Assembly: GCF_026625125.1 (NCBI RefSeq) | Contig: NZ_CP113097.1 | Coordinates: 5,194,001-5,258,000, forward strand | Direction of reading: 5' to 3' | From: Pseudomonas putida | GTDB lineage: Bacteria; Pseudomonadota; Gammaproteobacteria; Pseudomonadales; Pseudomonadaceae | DNA: 64,000 nucleotides | Part shown: positions 26,059 to 35,038 of the stretch, piece after piece | How the letters are laid out: each line of letters opens with the position of its first letter | Position numbering within the stretch: the stretch's first letter is position 1 | Program-made: the position numbers and the translations under genes | The notes under the pieces: model-generated | Database searches by the model: none | Told to the model about the DNA's origin: nothing | The model's input: only the letters and a program-made list of their open reading frames with translations

Positions 26059-27753
26059 ATGACAAATCCTGCAACTGATCTGATAGCACTCAGGCCCGAC
26101 TGGCTGGACGAAGAACTTCTGGCCCGGATCGCCCGGCCCATCAAGAACGATGAAGATGCCAAGCAAGCCTTGATCGATGTGTTGGCGCACCCCAGCATGC
26201 GGGGTGATACCTTGCTGTGCGACCTGCCAAGATTACTCCAGCTTCACGCAGTCTGTGCCATCCATGATGGCGCCCTGGCGTCGATGATCTCCATCCATTA
26301 CAACCTGTGCATGGGGACCATCAAATCCCTGGGCGATGACAGTGACTACGTGCGTGAACATTACAGCCGCTTGAACGATGGCACCGCAATCGGTGTGTAT
26401 CTGGCAACTGAACTGGGGTACGGAAGCAATCTTTTTTCATTGGAAACCGAAGCGCACTACCACCCTGAACGACAGCGTTTCATGCTTAACTCTCCCAGCG
26501 CCCAGTCCTACAAGTTCATGCCGAACAGTACGCACAGTTCGCTACCCAAAATAGCGGTCGTCATGGCACGGCTGATGGTCAAGGATCAGTTCATCGGCAT
26601 CCTGCCATTCCTGGTTCCACTGCAGGCAGATGGCGCCGCCTGCCCCGGTATTCGAATCACGGCGCTGGGCCACAAGCCGGGGTTGCACCTGGACAATGCC
26701 ATGACCTCGTTCGATAACGTCGAACTCCCGTACGAGGCACTGCTGCAGCGAGGGATTATCGAACTCGACCGCGACGGCAGCCTGCGGCTGACGAACACGC
26801 GCAGCCAGCGCTTCCTCAGCTCGGTCGAACGCGTTCAGTCCGGCAAGCTGTGTATGGCCAGTTGCTCCCTTGCAGTTGCGATGGCGGGCCTGCAAATCAA
26901 TTACGCTTACGCTCAGAAACGCCAGAGCTTCAGCCCAGCGGGGCCGGTCAATTTGCTCAGCTATCCCACCTATCGCCACCCCATGGCCATCGACGTTGCG
27001 ACCACCCTGGTCCACGCAGCCTGGCTGGAACAGATCGTCGCGGGGCTGGGCAGTGATGCAATCACGCCTTTGCCGCCCGAAGTGCTTAACGAGGTGGCGA
27101 TTCTCAAGGCGGTTTCGACTTGGGGCAGCCAGGACATCCTGACGCGGTGCCGTGAACGGTGCGGAGCCCAAGGGATGTTCTCGGCGAACAAGATCATCGG
27201 CTACTTGCTGACCAACAACGGCGCGATCACAGCCGAAGGCGAAAACATGGTCATCATGCTCAAGGCCGCCTCCTTCTCACTGAAACAGGCAGCCCCTGCC
27301 AGCACGCAGGCCAGCACTGGCAAGCAACGCCAGCGCCTGCTCAAACACCTGGATGCGTGCATCGAAGCCCTGCGTTCGGGCATTGCCAGAATACCGAACC
27401 GGCACATGCAGACCGAAGAGTTGCTGTTGCTGGCCAGGCTGCTGGGGGTGCGCATGCCCTGCTTGAGATACCTGGCCAATGCCCGAAACGACGCGTTGGA
27501 TGAAGTGATCCTCGATGTCTACCTACTGAACCAATTAGAGCACCACGCAGTGGCCCTGCTGCGTACCCAGGCGGCCTCGGCCAGGCAAGTGCGGAGCTGG
27601 GCCAAACGCAAGCAGGCCTTGTTGGTGAAGTATGCGCCCTCCATTCTCAAGCGCCTGGCAAACATGGACATGAAGATGCTGGAGGTCCCCATCAGCGGCG
27701 ATAACTACATTGAGCATTACGCTGCGCGCCACCTCAACGAGCAAGCGGCTTGA
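26059..27753 (+). CDS. Acyl-CoA oxidase/dehydrogenase-like flavoprotein
   Basis: 564 residues. The segments YLATELGYGSNLFSLETEAHY, HPERQRFMLNSPSAQSYKFM and GHKPGLHLDNAMTSFDNVELP follow the order and wording of peroxisomal-type acyl-CoA oxidases (TEVGHGTN, LETTATYDP, FVLNSPT, FDNVRIP), more than ordinary acyl-CoA dehydrogenases (~380 residues). The central part gives the flavin domain and the C-terminal ~170 residues the oxidase-type extension. ATG 26059 has GGAG seven bases upstream. No beta-oxidation gene is adjacent. Base composition looks lower in GC than neighbours, hinting at acquisition. Substrate unknown; a fatty-acid regulator-like gene follows. Confidence 0.7.
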   Translation: MTNPATDLIALRPDWLDEELLARIARPIKNDEDAKQALIDVLAHPSMRGDTLLCDLPRLLQLHAVCAIHDGALASMISIHYNLCMGTIKSLGDDSDYVREHYSRLNDGTAIGVYLATELGYGSNLFSLETEAHYHPERQRFMLNSPSAQSYKFMPNSTHSSLPKIAVVMARLMVKDQFIGILPFLVPLQADGAACPGIRITALGHKPGLHLDNAMTSFDNVELPYEALLQRGIIELDRDGSLRLTNTRSQRFLSSVERVQSGKLCMASCSLAVAMAGLQINYAYAQKRQSFSPAGPVNLLSYPTYRHPMAIDVATTLVHAAWLEQIVAGLGSDAITPLPPEVLNEVAILKAVSTWGSQDILTRCRERCGAQGMFSANKIIGYLLTNNGAITAEGENMVIMLKAASFSLKQAAPASTQASTGKQRQRLLKHLDACIEALRSGIARIPNRHMQTEELLLLARLLGVRMPCLRYLANARNDALDEVILDVYLLNQLEHHAVALLRTQAASARQVRSWAKRKQALLVKYAPSILKRLANMDMKMLEVPISGDNYIEHYAARHLNEQAA

Positions 27754-27823
27754 AACTGCTTTTTTTTGACTTTTGGCCATGAGCCAATAAAGTGCAGGTT
27801 TCTCATGTGATCAATGACCTGAC

Positions 27824-28456
27824 ATGCTGCCGCGCGCCGAACAGAAGCTACAGACTCGCCAGGCCCTGCTCGACGCGGCCTGCCAGCTCATGGAAAGTGG
27901 CCGTGGCTTCGGCAGCATCAGCCTGCGCGAAGTGGCCAAGGCCGCCGGCATCGTGCCCACCGGGTTCTATCGGCACTTCCCAGACATGGACGCCCTGGGC
28001 CTGGCGCTGGTGGCCGAGGTCGATGACACCTTCCGCCAGACCATCCGCCTGGTGCGGCACAATGAATTCGAACTGGGCGGCATCACCGACGCTTCGGTAC
28101 GCATCTTCCTCGACGTGGTAGCCGCCAACCGGGCACAGTTCCTGTTCCTGGCCCGCGAGCAGTACGGCGGCTCGCAGGCGGTGCGCCAGGCCATCGGCCG
28201 CTTGCGCCAAGGTATCAGCAACGACCTGTCCACCGACCTTGCGCGCATGAAACGCTGGCAGCACCTGAACGAGGCAGCGTTGGCGGTGATCGCCGACCTG
28301 GTGGTGAAGACCGTGTTTGCCACCCTGCCGGAACTGATCGACAACCCGGAGCAAGGTTATCCACAGGCCCTGAGCGCACGGGACAAGATAACCCAGCAGT
28401 TACGCTTCATCTTCGTCGGTGCACGGCATTGGCAGGGTCTGGGTAATCCGGGCTGA
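27824..28456 (+). CDS. TetR-family regulator, FabR/DesT-like
   Basis: 210 residues. The N-terminal HTH (LREVAKAAGIVPTGFYRHFP) and the whole layout resemble FabR of E. coli and DesT of P. aeruginosa (SLREVA..AGI.PT.FYRHF.D.D.LGL..V.E), repressors that sense the saturation state of acyl-CoA and control unsaturated fatty-acid synthesis. It may regulate the acyl-CoA-oxidase-like gene 70 bases upstream or distant desaturase genes. There is no desaturase gene next to it in this window. Confidence 0.8.
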   Translation: MLPRAEQKLQTRQALLDAACQLMESGRGFGSISLREVAKAAGIVPTGFYRHFPDMDALGLALVAEVDDTFRQTIRLVRHNEFELGGITDASVRIFLDVVAANRAQFLFLAREQYGGSQAVRQAIGRLRQGISNDLSTDLARMKRWQHLNEAALAVIADLVVKTVFATLPELIDNPEQGYPQALSARDKITQQLRFIFVGARHWQGLGNPG

Positions 28457-28506
28457 AGCGCACTTCTGCTACCATGGCGCACTGCCCGATTGTGACGAGC
28501 GCATTC

Positions 28507-29604
28507 ATGTCCGACCCCCGCCCCACTCCAGCCGAACTGGCCGGCTTCAAACAGCACTTCGCCGAAGGCATCGTACCGCTGTGGCTCGGCCCGGGCTGGA
28601 ATGCCGAAATGGCCCTGCCCTACGAGGCCCTGGATGCCATGCACCACCCGCTGCCGGTGCAGCGGTACCGGGCAATGGCCTGCGCGCGTCAGTTGTACCT
28701 GTTCAGCAGCCGCATCGAACAACCGGGCGCGGCCGAGCGGGCTGCAGCGCTGTTCCGCTCCCTGCAGCGGCATTTCCACGACGCTGAACATGGCGGCTGG
28801 TTCTACAGCATCGATGCCCAAGGCAAGCCGCTGGACCGGCGCAAGGACCTCTACACCCATGCATTCATCGTGTTTGCCTGCGCTCATTACTGGGGCAAAG
28901 TCCGCGAAGGCCTGGTGGAGTCGGCCCTCAATGCTGCCCTTGAGATCGTCAGCGAGCAGTTTGCCCGCAATGACGGCCTCTACGAAGCGAGCCTGGGTGA
29001 AGACTGGAGCGACCTTGGCAGCGGCCCCCTGCAAAACCCACAGATGCACTTGGCCGAAGCCTTCCTGCAAGTGCTCTGCGTGCGTGAAGACCCGGGTGTT
29101 CAACAAGCACTGCTGCAACTGTGCCAAGCCCTGCAGACGCACTTCATCGAGCCGCACTCTGGCCTGATGCTGGAAAAACCCCGCGGTGCTGTGGATAACT
29201 GGTTCGAGCCGGGGCATCAGTTCGAGTGGTTCTACCTGCTGCATACCTCGGCACTGCTGCGCGGCACGCCGCTGCATGCATCGATCGACCGCGCATTCGG
29301 TTACGCCGAGCAGTGCGGAGTGAAGGATGCCGCAGTGCTGGCGATGCTCGCGGTGGATGGCAAGGTGATCGATGCGACCCAGCGGATCTGGGCACAGGCT
29401 GAATATCTGCGCGCGCTGGCATTACGGCCAGGCAGTGAAGCGAAGCTGGCCGAGCAGTTGCAGGCAATGCAGCAACGCTTCCTGCACGATGGCGGCTGGT
29501 ATGAATGCCGCGATGGTGATGGTGCGGTCAGCCGGCATGACATGCCTTCGACTACGCCCTACCACCTGGCGACTTGCCTGGAAGGCCTGCAGCGCCTTGA
29601 CTGA
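28507..29604 (+). CDS. AGE-family sugar epimerase/isomerase (YihS/mannose isomerase-like)
   Basis: 365 residues, an all-alpha (alpha/alpha)6 barrel. Visible family features are HFHDAEHGGWFYSIDAQG, RRKDLYTHAFIVFACA, NPQMHLAEAFL and WFEPGHQFEWFYLL, which contribute the two catalytic histidines of AGE/YihS enzymes. Such enzymes interconvert mannose with fructose/glucose or epimerise N-acylglucosamine; the exact sugar is not readable. The start at 28507 (MSDPRPTP) is 50 bases after the TetR gene. Confidence 0.85.
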   Translation: MSDPRPTPAELAGFKQHFAEGIVPLWLGPGWNAEMALPYEALDAMHHPLPVQRYRAMACARQLYLFSSRIEQPGAAERAAALFRSLQRHFHDAEHGGWFYSIDAQGKPLDRRKDLYTHAFIVFACAHYWGKVREGLVESALNAALEIVSEQFARNDGLYEASLGEDWSDLGSGPLQNPQMHLAEAFLQVLCVREDPGVQQALLQLCQALQTHFIEPHSGLMLEKPRGAVDNWFEPGHQFEWFYLLHTSALLRGTPLHASIDRAFGYAEQCGVKDAAVLAMLAVDGKVIDATQRIWAQAEYLRALALRPGSEAKLAEQLQAMQQRFLHDGGWYECRDGDGAVSRHDMPSTTPYHLATCLEGLQRLD

Positions 29605-29612
29605 CGCCACGT

Positions 29613-29675
29613 CCGGCAAGCCGGTTGCCACACAGCGAGCGGCGACCGCAACGCCTGTGGCAACCGGCTTGCCGG
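29613..29675. repeat. REP-related perfect 20-bp inverted repeat
   Basis: CCGGCAAGCCGGTTGCCACA (29613-29632) and its exact reverse complement (29656-29675) flank a 23-base loop. It is a variant of the REP pair seen elsewhere, with GTTGCCACA in place of CTCCCAC. It lies between convergent genes and probably serves as a bidirectional terminator or message-end structure. Confidence 0.9.
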
Positions 29676-29704
29676 CTGTTGGGCGGCAAAGCGCCCCTAG
29701 GGCG

Positions 29705-30472
29705 TCAGCCTTTCACCGAACGATCGATCGATAACCCCGCCCAGTCCTGGCTCACCGGCATCAGCTCCAGGCTGTTGATGTTGATGTGCGCCGGCTGGTT
29801 GAGGATCCAGAAGATGGTTTCGGCGATATCCTGTGGCTGAATAGGCTCGGCACCGGCGTAGGTGGCATCGTACTTGGCCTGGTCACCGCCGTGGCGCACC
29901 AGCGAGAACTCGCTCTCGCACAACCCCGGCTCGATATTGCTGACACGCACGCCCGTGCCGCGCAGGTCGCAGCGCAGGCTCAGCGAAAACTGGCCAACGA
30001 ACGCCTTGGTGCCGCCATACACGTTGCTGCCCGGGTACGGATAGTTACCCGCCACCGATCCGACGTTGAGAATCGACGCCCCACGGCCGTAGGCGATCAG
30101 ACGCGGCAGCAGCAGGCGGGTGGTGAACATCAAGCCTTTGATGTTGGTGTCGACCATGGTCTCCCAGTCATCCAGGCTGCAGTTCTGCGCGGCATCGACG
30201 CCAAGCGCCAGGCCTGCGTTGTTGATCAGGCCGCGTAACTTGTCGAAGCCGGCCGGCAAATTGGCGATGGCCTGCTCCATGGCCTTGCGGTCACGTACAT
30301 CGAGCACCAGGCCATGCACTTCGGTTTTGGCTGACAGCTCGGCGCACAGGGCGTCCAGGCGCTCCTTGCGCCGGCCGGTAAGGATCAGCTTCCAGCCGGC
30401 ATCGGCGAAACGGCGCGCGCAGGCTTCGCCAAAACCGGAAGTCGCGCCAGTGATGAATACGGTGGACGTCAT
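29705..30472 (-). CDS. Short-chain dehydrogenase (YdfG-like 3-hydroxy acid dehydrogenase)
   Basis: 255 residues. Classical SDR: cofactor motif TGATSGFG (8-15), NNAG (84-87), catalytic S139, Y152 and K156. RR near residue 34 (LTGRRKERLD) favours NADP. The sequence layout and length match YdfG-type enzymes that oxidise serine, allo-threonine or 3-hydroxypropionate-like acids. It is transcribed alone, divergent from nothing nearby, with a long spacer upstream. Confidence 0.9.
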   Translation of the reverse strand: MTSTVFITGATSGFGEACARRFADAGWKLILTGRRKERLDALCAELSAKTEVHGLVLDVRDRKAMEQAIANLPAGFDKLRGLINNAGLALGVDAAQNCSLDDWETMVDTNIKGLMFTTRLLLPRLIAYGRGASILNVGSVAGNYPYPGSNVYGGTKAFVGQFSLSLRCDLRGTGVRVSNIEPGLCESEFSLVRHGGDQAKYDATYAGAEPIQPQDIAETIFWILNQPAHININSLELMPVSQDWAGLSIDRSVKG

Positions 30473-31080
30473 GCTCTGTTCCTCGCTGTGGATTATTTTT
30501 CGGCAAGCTTTGCAGCATGCCCGCGACGGGCGTCGTCAGCAAGCCATAGAGGCCCTTGGTCATTTTTTGTTCATTATCCGAAAACCCGCATGGTAGAGGG
30601 GCCTGCGCCATCTATGCGCATGTTATCCACAAGGCTTTCCCCACGGATTGGGGGCAACTTGACCCTCAGGCGGAACCCTTTCAGCCAACTACGGTCCTCC
30701 TTGCGCAGCCCTATGATGGCGCGACGCTTTCAAACATGCCGCTTGCAGCAGTCTGTCCAAGGGTTTCGCACAGAGTTATCCACAGGTCGTGCGTATTATT
30801 GAGGGATTGAATGACACCTGTGACAACGCGCCTGAAAGCGCTCAATGCGGCAGCTGGTCAAAATTTAACCAGCACCGTGCAAGCCTTGATTTCAATGGGT
30901 TGCAGCGAGATGCCACCATGTTTTCCACAGGCGGCTCCACATTATCCGTGGACAACAATGAGCCTGTGGAAACAATAGCTTGCGCAGGGATTGTGGCGTG
31001 GCTCAAGAAGGATATGCGACAAGTTGTCCACATTCTCTATTTGACGAATATCGGGGCTGCAAAGCAGCCCCAAGTCCAGC
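30473..31080. other. Long spacer with a cluster of DnaA-box-like sequences
   Basis: A 608-base region without a credible gene; the longest frame (110 codons, plus strand) has no recognisable family and runs into livF. It holds two perfect TTATCCACA boxes (30623-30631, 30776-30784), one TTTTCCACA (30921-30929, still within the loose consensus) and several one-mismatch boxes: 30487-30495 and 30965-30973 on the minus strand, 30764-30772 and 31024-31032 on plus. Two more perfect boxes lie just upstream inside genes (28357-28365, 29190-29198). It is not next to dnaA, so it is not the usual oriC; it might titrate DnaA or regulate initiation. Confidence 0.6.
31053..31071 (-). terminator. Hairpin after the liv operon
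   Basis: GGGGCTGC AAA GCAGCCCC: 8-bp perfect stem, 10 bases beyond the livF stop. No T run on the minus strand. Same family of hairpins as after the permease at 8389. Confidence 0.55.
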
Positions 31081-31797
31081 TTAGTGCCCGCCCAGATAGG
31101 CGCTACGAACCTCTTCGTTGACTAGCAACTCCTGGCCGGTGCCGGTCATGCGAATCTCGCCGTTGACCATGACATAGGCCCGGTCCGACAACTTCAATGC
31201 ATGGTTGGCATTCTGCTCCACCAGGAAGATGGTCATCCCGGTCTTGGCCAGTTCGCGCAGGGTCGAAAAGATCTGCTTGACCACGATCGGCGCCAGCCCC
31301 AGCGAAGGCTCGTCGAGCAACAGCAGTTTGGGCCGGCTCATCAGCGCACGGGCAATGGCCAGCATCTGCTGCTCACCACCGGACATGGTCATCGCACGCT
31401 GGTTACGCCGCTCCTTCAACCGTGGGAACAGCTCGAACATGCGCTGCATGTCCTCACTGGCATATTTGTCACCGATAGGGATGGTACCCATCATCAGGTT
31501 TTCCTCGACGCTCATGTCGGGGAACACCCGGCGTCCTTCTGGCGACTGGGCGATGCCATTGGATGCGATGTAGTGCGACGACTTGCGGGTAATGTCGGTG
31601 CCGCGGTAGACAATCTGCCCGGAGGCCGCCCGCGGCTGGCCGAAGATGGACATCAGCAGGGTCGACTTCCCGGCACCATTGGCGCCGATCAGGCTCACGG
31701 TCTCACCTTCGTCGATGTGCATCGAGACCTTTTTCAATGCCTGGATAGGCCCGTAGAACACGTCCAGATCCTTCAATTCCAGAATGGGTGCACTCAT
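31081..31797 (-). CDS. livF: Branched-chain amino-acid ABC transporter, ATPase LivF
   Basis: 238 residues from the ATG at 31797, which overlaps the livG stop (ATGA). ABC ATPase with Walker A GANGAGKST, signature MSGGEQQMLAIARALM, Walker B LLLLDEPSLGL and H-loop LVEQNANHAL. Last gene of livKHMGF on the minus strand. It powers import of leucine, isoleucine and valine with LivG. Confidence 0.95.
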   Translation of the reverse strand: MSAPILELKDLDVFYGPIQALKKVSMHIDEGETVSLIGANGAGKSTLLMSIFGQPRAASGQIVYRGTDITRKSSHYIASNGIAQSPEGRRVFPDMSVEENLMMGTIPIGDKYASEDMQRMFELFPRLKERRNQRAMTMSGGEQQMLAIARALMSRPKLLLLDEPSLGLAPIVVKQIFSTLRELAKTGMTIFLVEQNANHALKLSDRAYVMVNGEIRMTGTGQELLVNEEVRSAYLGGH

Positions 31798-32669
31798 ACC
31801 AGCTCCTCTTCGTCGGCACCCAGGTAGGCGGCGATCACCGTCGGGTTGTGGCGGATATCCTGCGGCGCGCCTTCGGCGATCACGTTGCCGTGGTCTAGCA
31901 CGACGATATGGTCGGAAATGCTCATGACCATGCCCATGTCGTGTTCGATCAGCACCACGGTGATGTCGTGCTCGTCTCGCAGCACGCGGATCATGCGGCT
32001 GAGTGCTTCGGTTTCCTGCGGGTTGAGGCCGGCTGCCGGTTCGTCCAGGCAGATGATCTTCGGCCGCGTGCACATGGCCCGGGCGATTTCCAGGCGGCGC
32101 TGCTGGCCGTACGACAGCTCCCCCGCCAGGCGGTTGGCACAGTCGACCAGATCGACCACCTCCAGCCAGTAGAAGGCGTGGTCCAGGGCATCGCTCTCGG
32201 CCTTGCGGTAGGCCTTGGTGTTGAGCACGCCGGCCAGCAGGTTGCGGTTGACCCACATGTGCTGGGCTACCAGCAGGTTTTCCACCACCGACATTTCCTT
32301 GAACAGACGAATGTTCTGGAAGGTCCGCGCCAGCCCCGCGCGGTTGACCAGGTGGGTGCCGCCGAACATCTTGTAGTACAGGCGCGAAACGAAACGCGCC
32401 GGCGAAACGAAGTCCGCCGCCTGGAAGCGCTCACCGAGCAACTGGATGACGTTGGTATGGCTGCCGCGTACGTTCAGCTCGATACGCCCGCCGCTGGCCT
32501 TGTAGAACCCGGTCAGGCAGTTGAACACCGTGGTCTTGCCGGCGCCGTTGGGGCCGATCAGGGCGAAGATCTGGTTACGCTTGACCTTCAGGCTGACATC
32601 GCTGAGCGCCTTGATGCCACCGAACTGCATCATCAGGTTGTCGACCGAGAGAATGATTTCGTCGCTCAT
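31794..32669 (-). CDS. livG: Branched-chain amino-acid ABC transporter, ATPase LivG
   Basis: 291 residues. Walker A GPNGAGKTT, signature LSYGQQRRLEIARAM, Walker B IICLDEPAAGLN, H-loop VLIEHDMGMV. Longer than LivF because of an insert after Walker A (about residues 65-105), common in Pseudomonas LivG/BraF. Overlaps livM upstream and livF downstream by four bases each, so the genes are translationally coupled. Confidence 0.95.
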   Translation of the reverse strand: MSDEIILSVDNLMMQFGGIKALSDVSLKVKRNQIFALIGPNGAGKTTVFNCLTGFYKASGGRIELNVRGSHTNVIQLLGERFQAADFVSPARFVSRLYYKMFGGTHLVNRAGLARTFQNIRLFKEMSVVENLLVAQHMWVNRNLLAGVLNTKAYRKAESDALDHAFYWLEVVDLVDCANRLAGELSYGQQRRLEIARAMCTRPKIICLDEPAAGLNPQETEALSRMIRVLRDEHDITVVLIEHDMGMVMSISDHIVVLDHGNVIAEGAPQDIRHNPTVIAAYLGADEEELV

Positions 32670-33967
32670 GGCGCCACTCCTTTACGTGGGACCACGCCGG
32701 CCCGGCTGATGCGGATCAGCCCTCGCGGTCGCCAGATCATCATCAGCACCATCAGCACACCGAACAGCAACACCCGGTATTCGGAGAAGCTTCGCAGCAG
32801 TTCCGGCGCTACGGTCAGCACGAACGCAGCGATCACCACGCCCACCGTCGAACCCATGCCGCCCAGTACGACAATGGCCAGAATCAGCGCCGATTCGAAG
32901 AACGTGAACGAGGACGGGTTGACGAAACCTTGGTAGGTGGCGAAGAACACCCCGGCAAGGCCTGCAGTTGAGGCGCCCAGGGTGAAGGCCGAGAGCTTGA
33001 CCAGCACGTGGTTCAAGCCCATCGAGCGGCAAGCGATTTCGTCTTCACGCAGCGCTTCCCAAGCGCGGCCAACTGGCATGCGGGTCAGCCGATGCTTGAT
33101 GTACAGCACCGCCAGTACGACCAGGAACAGCACGGCATAGATGAACACGAACTTCAGGTTAGCGTTGTAATCGAAGCCGAAATACTCGTGGATCGGCACC
33201 CCGCCATCCTTGGCTCGGCGGCCGAACTCCAGGCCAAAGAAGGTCGGCGCCGGGGCTGGCATGCCGTTCGGGCCACCGGTGAACGACAGCCAGTTGTTCA
33301 ACACCAGGCGGATGATCTCGCCAAAGCCCAGGGTCACGATCGCCAGGTAGTCACCGTGCATGCGCAAAACAGGGAAGCCCAATATGCAGCCCGCCAACGC
33401 TGCGGCGATGGCCGCCAGTGGCAGCACACTCCAGAACCCCAGCCCCAGGTACTGGTAGCCCAGCGCCAAGCCATAGGCGCCGATGGCGTAGAACGCCACG
33501 TAGCCCAGGTCGAGCAGGCCCGCCAGGCCCACCACGATGTTCAGGCCAAGGCCCAGCAGCACGTAGATCAGGCCGAGGATGACCACGGTCAGCAGGTACT
33601 TGTTGGCGAAGATGGGGAAGACGATGGCGATCACGATCAGCGCCGGAATGATGTAACGCAGACGCGATTTGTAGTTCGGTGCATTGACGTGCACCCCCGA
33701 GCCGCCGCTGTCGAAGCCTTGCAGCATGCGTTTGCCTGCGGCGGTCTGCAGGTACAGGCTGAGCAGGAAGCGCCCGAGCATCACGCCACCGACCAGCCAG
33801 GCCACACGACGGGGTTCGGCATTGAAGCTGTAGCCGTCGAGCACCACGCCGACGACCGGACCAAAGACAATGAGCGCGAGCAGGCCGGCGACGATGGTCT
33901 CCAGCAGGCTGCGTTTGAGATCGAAACCTTGGGTTTCGGCAACGGAGGCAGTTTTGGCAGTGGACAT
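32666..33967 (-). CDS. livM: Branched-chain amino-acid ABC transporter, permease LivM
   Basis: 433 residues from the ATG at 33967 with AAGGTG six bases upstream; a GTG six bases earlier overlaps the ribosome site and is less likely. About ten membrane helices. Family blocks: GLGLNIVVGLAGLLDLGYVA and GYQ..., near the end VVLGGMGSTVGVVIAAFVLT. An N-terminal extension (about 1-95) with two helices precedes the standard LivM core, normal for pseudomonads. It pairs with LivH. Confidence 0.94.
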   Translation of the reverse strand: MSTAKTASVAETQGFDLKRSLLETIVAGLLALIVFGPVVGVVLDGYSFNAEPRRVAWLVGGVMLGRFLLSLYLQTAAGKRMLQGFDSGGSGVHVNAPNYKSRLRYIIPALIVIAIVFPIFANKYLLTVVILGLIYVLLGLGLNIVVGLAGLLDLGYVAFYAIGAYGLALGYQYLGLGFWSVLPLAAIAAALAGCILGFPVLRMHGDYLAIVTLGFGEIIRLVLNNWLSFTGGPNGMPAPAPTFFGLEFGRRAKDGGVPIHEYFGFDYNANLKFVFIYAVLFLVVLAVLYIKHRLTRMPVGRAWEALREDEIACRSMGLNHVLVKLSAFTLGASTAGLAGVFFATYQGFVNPSSFTFFESALILAIVVLGGMGSTVGVVIAAFVLTVAPELLRSFSEYRVLLFGVLMVLMMIWRPRGLIRISRAGVVPRKGVAP

Positions 33968-33969
33968 GT

Positions 33970-34884
33970 TCACACCTTAGCCACGAGCGGGCGACCCAAC
34001 AGGCCTTGTGGGCGGAAGATAAGGATCAGCACCAGCAGCGAGAAGCTGAACACGTCCTTGTAGTCGGAGTTGATCAGGCCAGAAAACAACGACTCGGAGA
34101 TCCCCAGGATGATGCCGCCCAACATGGCACCGGGCAGCGAGCCGATGCCGCCGAGCACCGCCGCGGTGAATGCCTTGATGCCGATGATGAAGCCGGCGTA
34201 GAAGTCGAAGGTGCCGTAGTTCATGGTGATCAGCACACCGGCAAGCGCAGCCATCACCGCGCCGATGACGAACACGTAGGAGATCACCCGGTCGGTGTTG
34301 ATACCCAGGATCGAGGCCATCTTGCGGTCTTGCTGGGTGGCGCGGCACATGCGGCCGAGCTTGGTGTACTTGATCACATAGGTGAGCAGCCCCATGCCGA
34401 CGAATGCGGCAATCAGGATGAAGATCTTGGTGTAGGTCAACTGCACGAAGCCGGTACCCACTTCGACGCGCCAGGCGCCTTCGAGCAGGGTGGGCACGCC
34501 TTGCTGGCGAGCGCCCTGGCTGATCTGCGCATAGTTCTGCAGGATCAGCGAGATGCCGATGGCACTGATCAGCGGTGCCAGGCGGGTGGAGTTGCGCAGG
34601 GGTTTGTAGGCGATGCGTTCAATGGTGAAGCCATACACACCCGTGACGACAATGGTGAACAACAAGGTGCCCAACATCAGCAGGGGGAACGACTCGATAC
34701 CGAAATAAGCCAGCAATGCCAGGCTGATTGCCGCGAGGTACGCGGAAATCATATACACCTCGCCGTGCGCGAAGTTGATCATGCCGATGATGCCATAGAC
34801 CATTGTGTAGCCGATGGCGATCAGGCCATAGACCGACCCTAGGGTCAGGCCGTTGACCAGTTGCTGCAGGAAAATACCATCCAT
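33970..34884 (-). CDS. livH: Branched-chain amino-acid ABC transporter, permease LivH
   Basis: 304 residues, about eight membrane helices. The N-terminal MDGIFLQQLVNGLTLGSVYG and IGYTMVYGIIGMINFAHGEV are LivH signatures, and AVLGGIGSLPGAMLGGIILG lies near the end. It is the second gene of livKHMGF; livM starts two bases after its stop codon. A hairpin lies between livK and this gene and may reduce its transcription relative to livK. Confidence 0.95.
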   Translation of the reverse strand: MDGIFLQQLVNGLTLGSVYGLIAIGYTMVYGIIGMINFAHGEVYMISAYLAAISLALLAYFGIESFPLLMLGTLLFTIVVTGVYGFTIERIAYKPLRNSTRLAPLISAIGISLILQNYAQISQGARQQGVPTLLEGAWRVEVGTGFVQLTYTKIFILIAAFVGMGLLTYVIKYTKLGRMCRATQQDRKMASILGINTDRVISYVFVIGAVMAALAGVLITMNYGTFDFYAGFIIGIKAFTAAVLGGIGSLPGAMLGGIILGISESLFSGLINSDYKDVFSFSLLVLILIFRPQGLLGRPLVAKV

Positions 34885-35006
34885 AACGCAATCTCACCTG
34901 AGCGAGACTGCACGAGCGCCGGCCACGGCAAGCCACGGATGAAGCGGCCCTCGCAGCGCAGAACCGTGCAGATCTCCGAATAAAGACAGGTACCGCAGGG
35001 GCATCG

Positions 35007-35026
35007 GCCCGGGCGCAGGCCCGGGC
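35007..35026 (-). terminator. Hairpin between livK and livH (attenuator-like)
   Basis: GCCCGGGC GCAG GCCCGGGC: 8-bp GC-only stem and 4-base loop, 13 bases after the livK stop. There is no T run. In binding-protein operons such a hairpin typically stabilises the first gene's message and lowers downstream expression, which suits livK being needed in excess. Confidence 0.6.
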
Positions 35027-35038
35027 TGGTTGCCGTTG

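Noticed and set aside
30473..31080. Chromosomal origin oriC
   Set aside because: DnaA boxes are present but dnaA, dnaN, rpmH and other oriC neighbours are absent; kept only as a DnaA-box cluster.
30789..31121. 110-codon frame in the DnaA-box spacer
   Set aside because: No family, no good ribosome site, and its end overlaps livF on the other strand.
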